Below, piece after piece: positions 1 to 7,954 of a stretch of DNA of 12,934 nt (position 1 is the stretch's first letter; each line of letters opens with the position of its first letter). The stretch is taken from positions 20,225 through 33,158 of the forward strand of contig VAXF01000068.1 of NCBI GenBank assembly GCA_005888395.1. Direction: 5' to 3'. This stretch comes from Actinomycetota bacterium (GTDB lineage: Bacteria; Actinomycetota; Acidimicrobiia; Acidimicrobiales; AC-25). The position numbers and the translations under genes are program-made. Under the pieces are notes generated by a model. That model saw only the letters and a program-made list of their open reading frames with translations. It was not told the origin of the DNA and ran no database searches.

Positions 1-1218
1 ACGAGCGGGTGGATGTACCGCGGCGGCTTCGTCGTCGCCGGGCTGCTTGCGGCCGTCGTCGTGGCGTCGGTGGCCCGTCCCGACGCCGGACCGCTGGGCC
101 GGCTGTTGTCGCCGAGGCCGCTGCGCTGGGTGGGCCGCCTGTCGTACGGCATGTACCTGTGGCACTGGCCGGTCATCGACCTGCTCACCCATCAGAAGAC
201 CGGACTCTCGGGCTCGGCGCTCCAGCTGTTCCAGGCCGGCGTGACGGTGGCCGCCGCGACCGCCTCCTACTACGTCGTCGAGCGGCCGGTGCGCGCCGGC
301 GCGCTGGCGGGATGGCGGGCGTGGGTGGCGGCTCCGAGCGTGGCCTCCGCCACCGTCGCCGCCTTGGTCCTCACGACCGCGACCTCCGGCGCCGTAGCGC
401 TGGCCGCGCCGGCGCCGGCGAGCGTGACGTCGAGCGCGAGCGCGCCCATCGCCGCACCGGGGGCGCCGGTCCCGGTGCTCGTGCTCGCGGGCGGCCGTAT
501 CCCGACGGCGGCAGACCCGCTGCGCGTGCTCGTCGTCGGCGACTCGGTCATGTACGACGCCAGCCCGGGCATCGCGGCCGCGCTCGACGCCACGGGCGTC
601 GTCCGGGTGATCTCGGAGCCCGTCCTCGGGTTCGGGCTCACTCGTTCCGCCTACCGATGGCGCACCGAGTGGCCCAAGCTCGTGGCGGCGGACCGACCCG
701 ACGTCGTGCTCGCCATGTTCGGCGGCTGGGACGGCCCCGGTGTCCTCGCCAGGGGACGAGCGTGGTACGCGGGCCTGGCAGAGGAGGCGGTGACGGCCTT
801 GAGCGCCACGGGCGCGCGCGTCGTGTGGCTGGAGTACCCGCAGAACCGCCCGCCCGAGATCCCCGGCCGGCCGCCGCCCGACCAACCCGCCAACGAGCTC
901 GGCCGGCAGGCCGTCAACGCCGTCCTCGCCGGCGTGGCCGCAGGCCATCTCGACACGGTCGCGTACCTCCCGACCGCGCCGGTCCTCGAAAATGCGGTGG
1001 GGTTCACCGCGTTCCTGCCCGACGCCACCGGACGCCTCGTGCGGGTTCGCAAGCGCGACGACGTGCACTTCTGCCCGGCCGGCGCGGCCCGCGTGGGCGA
1101 GCTCGTGCTGCGGGCGCTGGGCCCCACCTACGCGCTTCCTCCTGCCGCCCCGGACTGGCAGGGCGGCGCGTGGCGCCTCGACCCGCGGTACGACAACCCG
1201 CACGGCACCTGTAGCTGA
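1..1218 (+). CDS. Acyltransferase-3 / SGNH-domain membrane protein (5' partial)
   Basis: Only the C-terminal part is present. The frame is open to the left edge, so the ATG at 13 is probably internal. Numbering from that Met, residues 5-20 and about 68-90 are hydrophobic membrane segments. SYGMYLWHWP (44-53) and YYVVERPVR (86-94) are the usual end of the acyltransferase-3 (OafA-like) membrane domain. A further hydrophobic segment lies at 105-132, followed by an Ala/Pro/Ser linker. A C-terminal SGNH hydrolase-like domain starts with VVGDSVM (174-180, likely Ser178 nucleophile) and ends with DDVH (349-352), the usual D-x-x-H pair. The middle block is FGGWDG (236-241). Proteins of this build O-acetylate cell-surface polysaccharide or peptidoglycan: the membrane part moves the acyl group and the extracytoplasmic SGNH part transfers it. 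The substrate here is unknown. It is followed after 59 nt by a gene with its own promoter-like element. Confidence 0.88.
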   Translation, partial: TSGWMYRGGFVVAGLLAAVVVASVARPDAGPLGRLLSPRPLRWVGRLSYGMYLWHWPVIDLLTHQKTGLSGSALQLFQAGVTVAAATASYYVVERPVRAGALAGWRAWVAAPSVASATVAALVLTTATSGAVALAAPAPASVTSSASAPIAAPGAPVPVLVLAGGRIPTAADPLRVLVVGDSVMYDASPGIAAALDATGVVRVISEPVLGFGLTRSAYRWRTEWPKLVAADRPDVVLAMFGGWDGPGVLARGRAWYAGLAEEAVTALSATGARVVWLEYPQNRPPEIPGRPPPDQPANELGRQAVNAVLAGVAAGHLDTVAYLPTAPVLENAVGFTAFLPDATGRLVRVRKRDDVHFCPAGAARVGELVLRALGPTYALPPAAPDWQGGAWRLDPRYDNPHGTCS

Positions 1219-1264
1219 GCCGGTCCGCGGTGGCCGTCGTGCGCCGACCCGCGCGTCGCGTCGG

Positions 1265-1270
1265 TAGCGT
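1265..1270 (+). promoter_or_regulatory. Leaderless -10 element (TAGCGT) for the DUF gene
   Basis: TAGCGT fits the actinobacterial -10 pattern TANNNT. It ends 7 nt before the GTG at 1278, so transcription would start at or next to the start codon. No convincing -35 hexamer is seen. The same spacing occurs at the other unit heads in the window. Confidence 0.6.
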
Positions 1271-1277
1271 CCCACCC

Positions 1278-1658
1278 GTGGCGAGCGACGAGGAGGCCGT
1301 CGTACGGCTGGAGCGGTGGCGCGGCCCGTGGCCGGACGACGACCCCGACGCCAACTTCAAGCGCGAGGTCGCGCTGTACGCGCTCGTCGATCCTCTCGTG
1401 ACGCTGCGCACCCTCGGCGAGAACCTCGACATCCCGCTGGGCGCGCTGTGTCGCTACGTGCTCGGACGGTGGGCCACCGGGGGGAGCGGAGCGCTGCTCG
1501 AGATGGAGCCGTCGATGGTGCGGCGGCTGTGGGAGGTCTTCGAGCGCGCTGAGACGGCCGGCACCGACGCCGCCCGGCTCGCGGCCTACCGGCAGCTGCG
1601 GGAGATGGTCGACTGGTTGCGGATGCCGCTGGACGACGGCTCCGGCTACGAGGGCTGA
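1278..1658 (+). CDS. Small conserved DUF protein (DUF6027-like)
   Basis: A 126-residue soluble protein with no signal peptide or membrane segment. The N-terminal part contains the motif RGPWPDDDPDANFKREV, followed by helical segments (VDPLVTLRTLGENLDIPLGA, then a stretch ending LEMEPSMVRRLWEVFERAE). It resembles the uncharacterised actinobacterial family I remember as DUF6027; that name is recall, not a search result. I chose GTG 1278 because a TAGCGT -10 element ends 7 nt upstream. The in-frame ATG at 1230 would place that promoter inside the gene and add an Arg-rich, unconserved-looking extension. Function is unknown. The segment around LDIPLGALCRYVLGRW is helix-turn-helix-like in feel, but I do not claim DNA binding. 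The 3' end overlaps the convergent carboxymuconolactone-decarboxylase-like gene by 13 nt. Confidence 0.75.
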   Translation: MASDEEAVVRLERWRGPWPDDDPDANFKREVALYALVDPLVTLRTLGENLDIPLGALCRYVLGRWATGGSGALLEMEPSMVRRLWEVFERAETAGTDAARLAAYRQLREMVDWLRMPLDDGSGYEG

Positions 1659-2203
1659 GCGGGGAACCCCGGCACGCCCTCCTCGCGCTCGACGCCGAAC
1701 GTGTTCAGGGCGAAGGCGACCATGTGGTAGTGGCCCACGAGCATCGGCACCTCGATCAGCTGGCGCTCGTCGTAGCGGGCCGCGAGCGCGCTCCACGTGC
1801 CGTCGCCGATGCAGGCGTCACGGTGGAGCTCGTCGGCGGCGCGCATGAGCGTGCGGTCGAAGTCGTCCCAGTCCTCGGCGTCGGCGCCGGCCGGCACGCG
1901 GGCGATCTCGTCGTCGCTGACGCCGGAGGTGCGGGCGATGACCACGTGCTGGCCCCACTCGTACTCCGAGCGGCAGTGCCACGCCGTGCGCAGGATCAAC
2001 AGCTCCCTCTCGCGCGCCGGCAGCTTGCCCACGAGGAGCTTGCCGCCGAACGGGAGCCAGTGCCGGAATAGGCCCGGGTGCCGCACGAGCGTGGCGAAGA
2101 TGTTGTTCGCGCCGGTCGTGAGCTGCATGACCTGCCCGAGCAGCTCGCGGGTCTCGTCGTTCCGTGCGTCCTCGGCCAAGGGCGGGATGCGCGGTGGGGT
2201 CAT
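1646..2203 (-). CDS. Carboxymuconolactone decarboxylase / AhpD-like family protein
   Basis: A 185-residue cytoplasmic protein, the usual length for the actinobacterial single-domain group. The core ERELLILRTAWHCRSEYEW (65-83) followed by GQH (84-86) matches the CMD/AhpD alpha-helical family. Only one Cys (C77) of the family's redox C-x-x-C pair is present; the second position is Glu80. A thiol-peroxidase role like AhpD is therefore unlikely, and a hydrolytic, decarboxylase or structural role is more plausible. ATG 2203 is well supported: it overlaps the TGA of the upstream dipeptidase gene as ATGA, and a strong Shine-Dalgarno lies 10 nt upstream. It is the last gene of a three-gene minus-strand operon after the acyl-CoA synthetase and dipeptidase. 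An upstream extension into the dipeptidase region is open in frame but is Arg-rich shadow sequence. The substrate is unknown. Confidence 0.85.
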   Translation of the reverse strand: MTPPRIPPLAEDARNDETRELLGQVMQLTTGANNIFATLVRHPGLFRHWLPFGGKLLVGKLPARERELLILRTAWHCRSEYEWGQHVVIARTSGVSDDEIARVPAGADAEDWDDFDRTLMRAADELHRDACIGDGTWSALAARYDERQLIEVPMLVGHYHMVAFALNTFGVEREEGVPGFPAQPS

Positions 2204-3212
2204 TGTGTCCAGACCTCCTTCAGGACGCGGCGGATGTTGTCGCCGAGGATGCCGCGCACCTCGGCCTCGGCGAAGCCTCCGTCGAGGAGGGCGGCGGTGA
2301 CGAGCGGCAGGTCGCGCTCGCCGCGGTAGCCGTCCATCACGCCGGGCACGCCGTTCATGTCGGTGCCGATGCAGAGATGCTCGGGACCGGCGAGCCCGGC
2401 GACGTGTCGGGCATGGGCGACGAGGGCGCCGACGTCGGCGACCCCGTGCCCGCGGTGATGGAACGGCCACAGACCGATCGCGCCGCCCGTCGAGGCGATG
2501 GCGCGGATCTCCTCGTCGGTGAGGAAGCGGGCGAAGTCGTCGAGCGCACGGGCACCGCTGTGCGACGACACGACCGGACGGCTGGTGATCTCGACCGCGG
2601 CCCGCAGCGTCGCCGTGTCGGCGTGCGCGAGGTCGACGAGCATGCCCAGCTCGTTCATGCGCCGCACGACGGCGGCACCAGCGGCGGTGAGGCCGGGTGC
2701 CCGCCGGTGCCGCACCGGGAAGCGGGCGATGTAGCCGTGCCAGGGGAGGCAGGTCGTTCCCAGCTCGTTGTCGGCCATGTGCACGATGACGAGGACGCGC
2801 ACCCCGCGGCGATGGGCTTCGTCGACGCGCGCCACGTCGCCGCCGAGGAAGTCGCCCCCCTCGACGCCGAGGATCACGCCGAGCCCGTCGCCGTCGAGAT
2901 CGCCCGCGTCGCGGACGATCCACGCCCCGGTGGCGGCAGCCTGGCGCTCGATGTCGTCGAGCTGGAGGTTGACGGCCCGCCAGGGCCCGCCGCGGTACCA
3001 GCGGGTGACGACCGGGTCGCCGACCGCCTTGGCCACGACGCAGTCGACCCCGGCGTCGCGCAGCGCCGCGAGCCCGACGTCGGGCGGCATGGTCGCCCGG
3101 TTGACGAACCGGTAGATCCGGGCGAACGGCTGCGGCACGAAGCCGGGCGCGTGTACGTGCGTGTCGAGCACGAACGCATCGCGGTGAAGCCGTTCTGCGG
3201 CGGTCGTGGGCA

Positions 3213-3213
<1 letters not shown>
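2200..3213 (-). CDS. Membrane dipeptidase-like protein (M19 / renal dipeptidase family)
   Basis: A 337-residue TIM-barrel metallohydrolase of the amidohydrolase superfamily. Landmarks of the M19 family are seen in order: LDTHVH (16-21), then LGVEGGDF (bridging Glu region), MLVDLAHAD, VVSSHSGAR and CIGTDMNGVPG. The N-terminal metal motif is normally H-x-D; here it is H19-x-H21, a departure that may alter metal binding or substrate. No signal peptide is visible, so it is probably cytoplasmic. Family members cleave dipeptides or D-amino-acid-containing dipeptides, and some act on lactams or unrelated amides. GTG 3213 is chosen because it overlaps the TAG of the acyl-CoA synthetase gene by one base (TAGTG) and has AAGG 7 nt upstream. 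The longer open frame to 3327 would run deep into that gene. Its TGA overlaps the next gene's ATG. Its place between a CoA ligase and a CMD-like gene hints at a catabolic rather than peptide-recycling role (inference). Confidence 0.85.
2213..2220 (-). promoter_or_regulatory. Strong Shine-Dalgarno of the CMD-like gene
   Basis: The minus strand reads AAGGAGGT here, followed by about 9-10 nt and the ATG at 2203. It is the clearest ribosome binding site in the window. It lies inside the end of the dipeptidase gene, and it contrasts with the unit-head genes, which appear to have no leader at all. Confidence 0.8.
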
Positions 3214-4754
<1,541 letters not shown>

Positions 4755-4761
4755 GACCCCG

Positions 4762-4767
4762 AGCCTA
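4762..4767 (-). promoter_or_regulatory. Leaderless -10 element (TAGGCT) for the acyl-CoA synthetase operon
   Basis: Minus-strand TAGGCT fits TANNNT and ends 7 nt before the ATG at 4754. It shares the TA base pairs at 4766-4767 with the -10 of the divergent amidohydrolase, so RNA polymerase could melt the same bases in either direction. No clear -35 is visible; it would lie within the amidohydrolase coding sequence. Confidence 0.65.
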
Positions 4768-4771
4768 TTGT
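4766..4771 (+). promoter_or_regulatory. Leaderless -10 element (TATTGT) for the amidohydrolase
   Basis: Plus-strand TATTGT fits TANNNT and ends 7 nt before the ATG at 4779. It overlaps the divergent TAGGCT element through a shared TA. The intergenic space is only 24 nt, which leaves no room for two independent promoters or for operators outside the coding sequences. Confidence 0.65.
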
Positions 4772-4778
4772 GAGCGGC

Positions 4779-6062
4779 ATGCAGATCGACGACCTGGTCC
4801 TGGTGAGCGTCGACGACCACGTGGTGGAGCCGCCCGACATGTTCGAGCGCCACCTGCCGGCGAAGTACCGCGACGTCGGGCCCCGGATCGTGCGGCGCGA
4901 CGACGGCACCGAAGTGTGGCTCTACCAGGGTCGGGAGTTGCCCAACATCGGCCTCAACGCGGTTGCCGGCCGCCCACCCGACGAGTACGGGCTCGAGCCG
5001 ACGTCGTTCGGTGAGATGCGCGAGGGCTGCTACGACGTCGATCGCCGCGTGCGCGACATGGACGCCAACGGAGTGCTCGGCTCCATGTGCTTCGCCTCCT
5101 TCCCGCAACTGTGCGGCCAGGTGTTCGCGCGAACGGAGGACAAGGACGCCGCCCTCGCCATCCTGCGCGCCTACAACGACTGGCACATCGACGACTGGTG
5201 CGGTTCTCACCCCGGCCGGTTCATCCCGCTCGCGCTCCCGCCGATCTGGGACCCGCAGGCGATGGCCGACGAGGTGCGGCGGGTGGCGGCCAAGGGTTGC
5301 CACGCGGTCTCGTTCTCGGAGAACCCCTCGAAGCTCCGGCTCCCGAGCTTCCACACCGACCACTGGGACCCCTTCTGGACCGCGTGCGCCGACGAGGGCA
5401 CGATCGTCTGCCTGCACATCGGGTCGTCGTCGGAGCTCGTCGTCACCGCCGCCGACGCGCCGATCGACGTGCTGATCACGCTGCAGCCCATCAACATCGT
5501 GCAGGCGGCAGCCGACCTGTTGTGGTCACCGGTGCTGCGGAAGTTCCCCACGCTGCGCTTCGCCCTGTCCGAGGGCGGCATCGGCTGGATCCCGTACTTC
5601 TTCGACCGCGTCGACTGGATCTACCAGCGGCACCACTACTGGACGGGGCAGGACTTCGGCGACCTGCTGCCGAGCCAGCTCTTCCGCGAACGCATCGTCG
5701 TCTGCTTCATCGACGACCCCGCGGGCGTCGAGAACCGGCATCACGTCGGCCTCGATCGCATCTGCTGGGAGGCCGACTACCCGCACTCCGACTCGACCTG
5801 GCCGCAGTCGCCGGAGACGTTGATGAAGTCGCTCGACGGCGTGCCCGACGACGAGATCGACGCCATCACCCATCTCAACGCCATGCGCCACTTCCGCTTC
5901 GACCCGTTCGCCCACCGGCCTCGCGAGCACTCGACCGTCGGCGCGCTTCGGGCCACCGCGGCCGACGTCGACATCACCCCCCGCAGCTTCGGCAAGAAGG
6001 CGCCCGGCGACCGCCTGACGAAGGCCACCGACATCGCCGGCGTCAGGCGCAAGCGCGACTAG
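4779..6062 (+). CDS. Amidohydrolase family 2 (ACMSD-like) metal-dependent hydrolase
   Basis: A 427-residue TIM-barrel protein of the amidohydrolase-2 group, which contains 2-amino-3-carboxymuconate semialdehyde, gamma-resorcylate and related decarboxylases plus many uncharacterised actinobacterial hydrolases. The N-terminal motif SVDDHVVEPPDMF (10-22) supplies the D-x-H-x-x-E signature. His213 in CLHIGSS and Asp333 in WEADYPH are the expected metal or catalytic residues, and LSEGGIGW (263-270) is a further family landmark. There is no signal peptide. The basic tail (404-427) looks disordered. ATG 4779 is fixed by the leaderless -10 at 4766-4771; the frame is open far upstream but only as an antisense shadow of the CoA ligase. 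It is transcribed alone and divergently from the ligase operon. Its TAG overlaps the stop of the convergent SnoaL-like gene within a shared CTAG. Decarboxylation or hydrolysis of a cyclic compound is plausible; the substrate is unknown. Confidence 0.9.
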   Translation: MQIDDLVLVSVDDHVVEPPDMFERHLPAKYRDVGPRIVRRDDGTEVWLYQGRELPNIGLNAVAGRPPDEYGLEPTSFGEMREGCYDVDRRVRDMDANGVLGSMCFASFPQLCGQVFARTEDKDAALAILRAYNDWHIDDWCGSHPGRFIPLALPPIWDPQAMADEVRRVAAKGCHAVSFSENPSKLRLPSFHTDHWDPFWTACADEGTIVCLHIGSSSELVVTAADAPIDVLITLQPINIVQAAADLLWSPVLRKFPTLRFALSEGGIGWIPYFFDRVDWIYQRHHYWTGQDFGDLLPSQLFRERIVVCFIDDPAGVENRHHVGLDRICWEADYPHSDSTWPQSPETLMKSLDGVPDDEIDAITHLNAMRHFRFDPFAHRPREHSTVGALRATAADVDITPRSFGKKAPGDRLTKATDIAGVRRKRD

Positions 6063-6499
6063 CGCGCGAGGTCGGGGACCTCCTGGCCGAGATGCTGGGT
6101 GTAGATGGTGATGCGGGCGATGAGGCCGTCGCCGTCGAGGTCGAACACGAGGGCCTCGGGCGTGCGGATCGGAGCGCCGCCCACCTCGACGACCTCGGTG
6201 AGCTCGACGGCGACGGCGTCGCCGGCGTCGATGCTGCGGCTCCGCTCCATCGAGTAGCCGGGCAGGCGGGGCATGAGACCGGCGATGAAGGCCACGTGGG
6301 CGTCGCGGCCGGAGTAGGTGTCACCGAACGGCCCGACGCGCACGACGTCGGGAGCGAGCGTGGCCGCCAGCCCGTCCCAGTCGTGGGCGAGCAGGCGGTC
6401 GAAGTACTCGTCCACCACACTTCGGGCCGCCGCCTTCGGCGGCCGTCCCGCCGTGCGGGACGCTCTGTTGTCCGGTTCGCTCGCCTTTGGCTCGCTCAC
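6059..6499 (-). CDS. SnoaL-like / NTF2-fold protein with an odd N-terminal extension
   Basis: From GTG 6499 it is 146 residues. The NTF2-like (SnoaL) domain covers about residue 28 onward: VVDEYFDRLLAHDWDGLAA, then DTYSGRDAHVAFIAG, then a C-terminal sheet ending IARITIYTQHLG. Members of this fold are small cone-shaped isomerases, cyclases, dehydratases or ligand binders; the specific role is unknown. GTG 6499 overlaps the restored-frame TGA of the upstream gene as GTGA, which supports coupled translation. However, residues 1-27 are low complexity (SEPKASEP, then Arg/Ala/Pro-rich) and coincide with two tandem hairpins. GTG 6418 or 6415, immediately before VVDEYF or VDEYF, is therefore a serious alternative start, and would leave a 77-nt spacer. 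It is the second gene of a unit with the substrate-binding-fold protein. Its stop overlaps the amidohydrolase stop by 4 nt. Confidence 0.78.
   Translation of the reverse strand: MSEPKASEPDNRASRTAGRPPKAAARSVVDEYFDRLLAHDWDGLAATLAPDVVRVGPFGDTYSGRDAHVAFIAGLMPRLPGYSMERSRSIDAGDAVAVELTEVVEVGGAPIRTPEALVFDLDGDGLIARITIYTQHLGQEVPDLAR
6425..6462. repeat. Two tandem perfect hairpins
   Basis: Hairpin 1 has arms GGCCGCCG (6425-6432) and CGGCGGCC (6437-6444) around a 4-nt loop. Hairpin 2 has arms CGTCCCGC (6444-6451) and GCGGGACG (6455-6462) around a 3-nt loop. The arms meet at 6444. They lie in the N-terminal extension of the SnoaL-like gene, or in an intergenic spacer if that gene starts at 6418. There is no T-run, so a classical intrinsic terminator is not indicated. 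A REP-like or palindromic insertion element is possible. Confidence 0.6.
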
Positions 6500-7535
6500 T
6501 GGCCGACCTGCACGGTCTTGCCGTCGCGCCACTCGCGCAGCACCAGGTACTCGCCCTTGAGGGGCCGAAGCCCATGGTGGTGCCCTCGTGGCCGCTCGTG
6601 GCCGGTAGGCGCTTGACCCGCTCGAGGCCCTCCTTGACGCCCGCGCTCGTGAGATGGGCCGATCGGGCGATCGCCTCACCGAGCAGCCGGCCGATGTCGT
6701 AGGCGGCGACCCCGACAGGTCCCGCGGCGGAGCGCGGCGACCGCTCCCGCAGCCGCTGCCGGCCCACGTTGTCGTCGGAGACCGTGTCGACGTACACCCA
6801 GCCCTCCCAGCCGGCGCGCCAGTCGCGGCGGGCGTAGCCGAACATCAGCGCGGAGTTGGCCACGACGGGCACGTCCCACTTCTCGTCCTCGACCGCGAGC
6901 GCGACGGTGCGGGCGGCGACGCCGAGGCCGAGGTACACGAGCGCGTCGGGATCGGCGGCGCGCAGACGGCGCACGATCGGCCCGGCGTCGTCGGCAAGCG
7001 GCGAGATGGCCGACCGCCCGAGCACCTCGAGGCCGAGGAGCGGGCAGGCCGCGTCGAGGGCGTCGGCGTAGCCGCGCCCCACCGGCGAGTGATCGTGGAT
7101 CACCGCGAGGGTGCGCCGGCCGTGGGCGGCGAGATGCTCGGCCAGCACCACGGGCTCTTCGTCGAGCGAGCCGACCTGGTAGTGGAACATGAACTCGCCT
7201 CGCGTGTGTGCCCCACCCGTGTAGTTGATCGTGGGCACCTCCGCCTCGTCGGCCAGGTCGCGCACCACCAGGCCGTTGTCGCTGATCGAGGGCCCGACCA
7301 CGGCGAGGGCACCGGCGTCGACGAGCTCGAAGTAGCCGAGCTCCACCTCGCGCGCGGTGCCGAGTGGGAGTCCGCGTGCCAGGTGCGGGACCAGCTCGAC
7401 GGGGCGGTCGATGCGCCCGGTGGAGGCGACGTCGTCGATGCCGAGCCGGACCGCGTCCTCGAAGGACGCGCCACCGTCGGCCTGCGGGAAGTCGTAGAGG
7501 AGGCCGACCACGATGGGCGAGGCGGTCGTCTCCAC
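6496..7535 (-). pseudogene. Substrate-binding-protein-fold gene (LivK-like), frameshifted near its 3' end
   Basis: Residues 1-325 read in one frame from GTG 7535 and match the periplasmic-binding type-1 fold of branched-chain amino acid ABC receptors: PIVVGLLYDFPQADGG (7-22), VVGPSISDNG (79-88), INYTGGAH (103-110), VIHDHSPVGRGYADAL (145-160) and VAAYDIGRLL (276-285). After TTMGFGP (319-325), at the C-run 6564-6561, the frame changes. One missing base restores LKGEYLVLREWRDGKTVQ plus a TGA at 6498-6496, for 346 residues. That TGA overlaps the next gene's GTG, so the restored frame is probably the true one. Without the correction the frame runs about 80 residues into the SnoaL-like gene. A sequencing error, recent mutation or -1 slippage are all possible, so pseudogene status is not established. 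There is no signal peptide or lipobox, and no permease or ATPase gene nearby. GTG 7535 is set by a leaderless -10 (TAGCTT) ending 8 nt upstream; the in-frame TTG at 7544 is rejected. Confidence 0.8.
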
Positions 7536-7543
7536 GGCGGCCA

Positions 7544-7549
7544 AAGCTA
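7544..7549 (-). promoter_or_regulatory. Leaderless -10 element (TAGCTT) for the substrate-binding-fold gene
   Basis: Minus-strand TAGCTT fits TANNNT and ends 8 nt before the GTG at 7535. It shares the TA at 7548-7549 with the divergent -10 of the second SnoaL-like gene, the same geometry as at 4762-4771. Confidence 0.62.
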
Positions 7550-7553
7550 GTGT
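7548..7553 (+). promoter_or_regulatory. Leaderless -10 element (TAGTGT) for the second SnoaL-like gene
   Basis: Plus-strand TAGTGT fits TANNNT and ends 8 nt before the ATG at 7562. Both start codons of this divergent pair are equidistant from the shared central TA. The spacer between the genes is 26 nt. Confidence 0.62.
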
Positions 7554-7561
7554 CCGATCAC

Positions 7562-7954
7562 ATGGACTGGGAGGCGTGGGCGCGTCGCGTCGAGCGGGCG
7601 CTCGACGTCGCGGGACGCGGCGACTGGCAGAAGCTGTTCGCGCCGGGCGCCGTGTTCAGCGACCCGAACACGCCGTCGACCGACGATGTGCGCGCCATCG
7701 CCCGCGACACCCGCGCGATCTTCCCGGACTGGACCCAGGAGATCATCTCCATCCGCGGCGGTGATGACTGGGCGGTGTTCGAGTGGATCGGCCGGGCGAC
7801 CTACGCGGGAGAACCCGGCAAGGGCGCTCGCATCGAGATGCACGGGGCCACGATCGTGGAGCTCGACGCCGACGGGCTCATCACTTCGTGGCGCGACTAT
7901 CTCGACCGCAAGGAGCCCGAGCAGCAGATCCGGGCCGCGCTAACTGAGCCTTAG
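7562..7954 (+). CDS. Second SnoaL-like / NTF2-fold protein
   Basis: A 130-residue soluble protein, the normal size for a stand-alone SnoaL-like domain. It begins MDWEAWARRVERALDV and contains DWQKLFAPGAVFSDPNT, DWTQEIISIRGGDDWAVFEW, GARIEMHGATIVELDADG and LITSWRDYLDRKEPEQQIR. This is the helix-plus-curved-sheet order of the NTF2-like fold. Asp and His residues line the expected pocket, but no catalytic set can be assigned. ATG 7562 is supported by the -10 at 7548-7553. It is transcribed divergently from the unit containing the other SnoaL-like gene, so the two NTF2-fold proteins flank the substrate-binding-fold gene. They look only distantly related to each other. The TAG stop overlaps the TAA of the convergent DUF35 gene within TTAG. 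Possible roles are a small isomerase, dehydratase or binding protein for a catabolic intermediate (inference). Confidence 0.85.
   Translation: MDWEAWARRVERALDVAGRGDWQKLFAPGAVFSDPNTPSTDDVRAIARDTRAIFPDWTQEIISIRGGDDWAVFEWIGRATYAGEPGKGARIEMHGATIVELDADGLITSWRDYLDRKEPEQQIRAALTEP

Noticed and set aside
1219..1277. Possible terminator after the acyltransferase gene
   Set aside because: Only short, weak inverted repeats and no T-run; nothing I can support as a terminator.
1230..1277. ATG 1230 as the start of the DUF gene
   Set aside because: The added residues are Arg-rich and cover the -10 element; GTG 1278 fits the leaderless pattern.
2204..2923. N-terminal extension of the CMD-like protein, suggesting a fusion
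   Set aside because: It is Arg-rich shadow of the dipeptidase in another frame. The ATGA overlap and strong Shine-Dalgarno place the real start at 2203.
4755..5417. N-terminal extension of the acyl-CoA synthetase
   Set aside because: It overlaps the divergent amidohydrolase, has no ligase homology, and would ignore the -10 element at 4762-4767.
6425..6462. Reading the tandem hairpins as an intrinsic terminator or a CRISPR repeat
   Set aside because: There is no T-tract on either side and no regularly spaced repeated unit with spacers.
6321..6495. Unrestored C-terminus of the substrate-binding-fold protein reading through into the SnoaL-like gene
   Set aside because: The sequence becomes Arg/Gly-rich with no family resemblance, while the +1-base frame gives a normal ending and a coupled stop.
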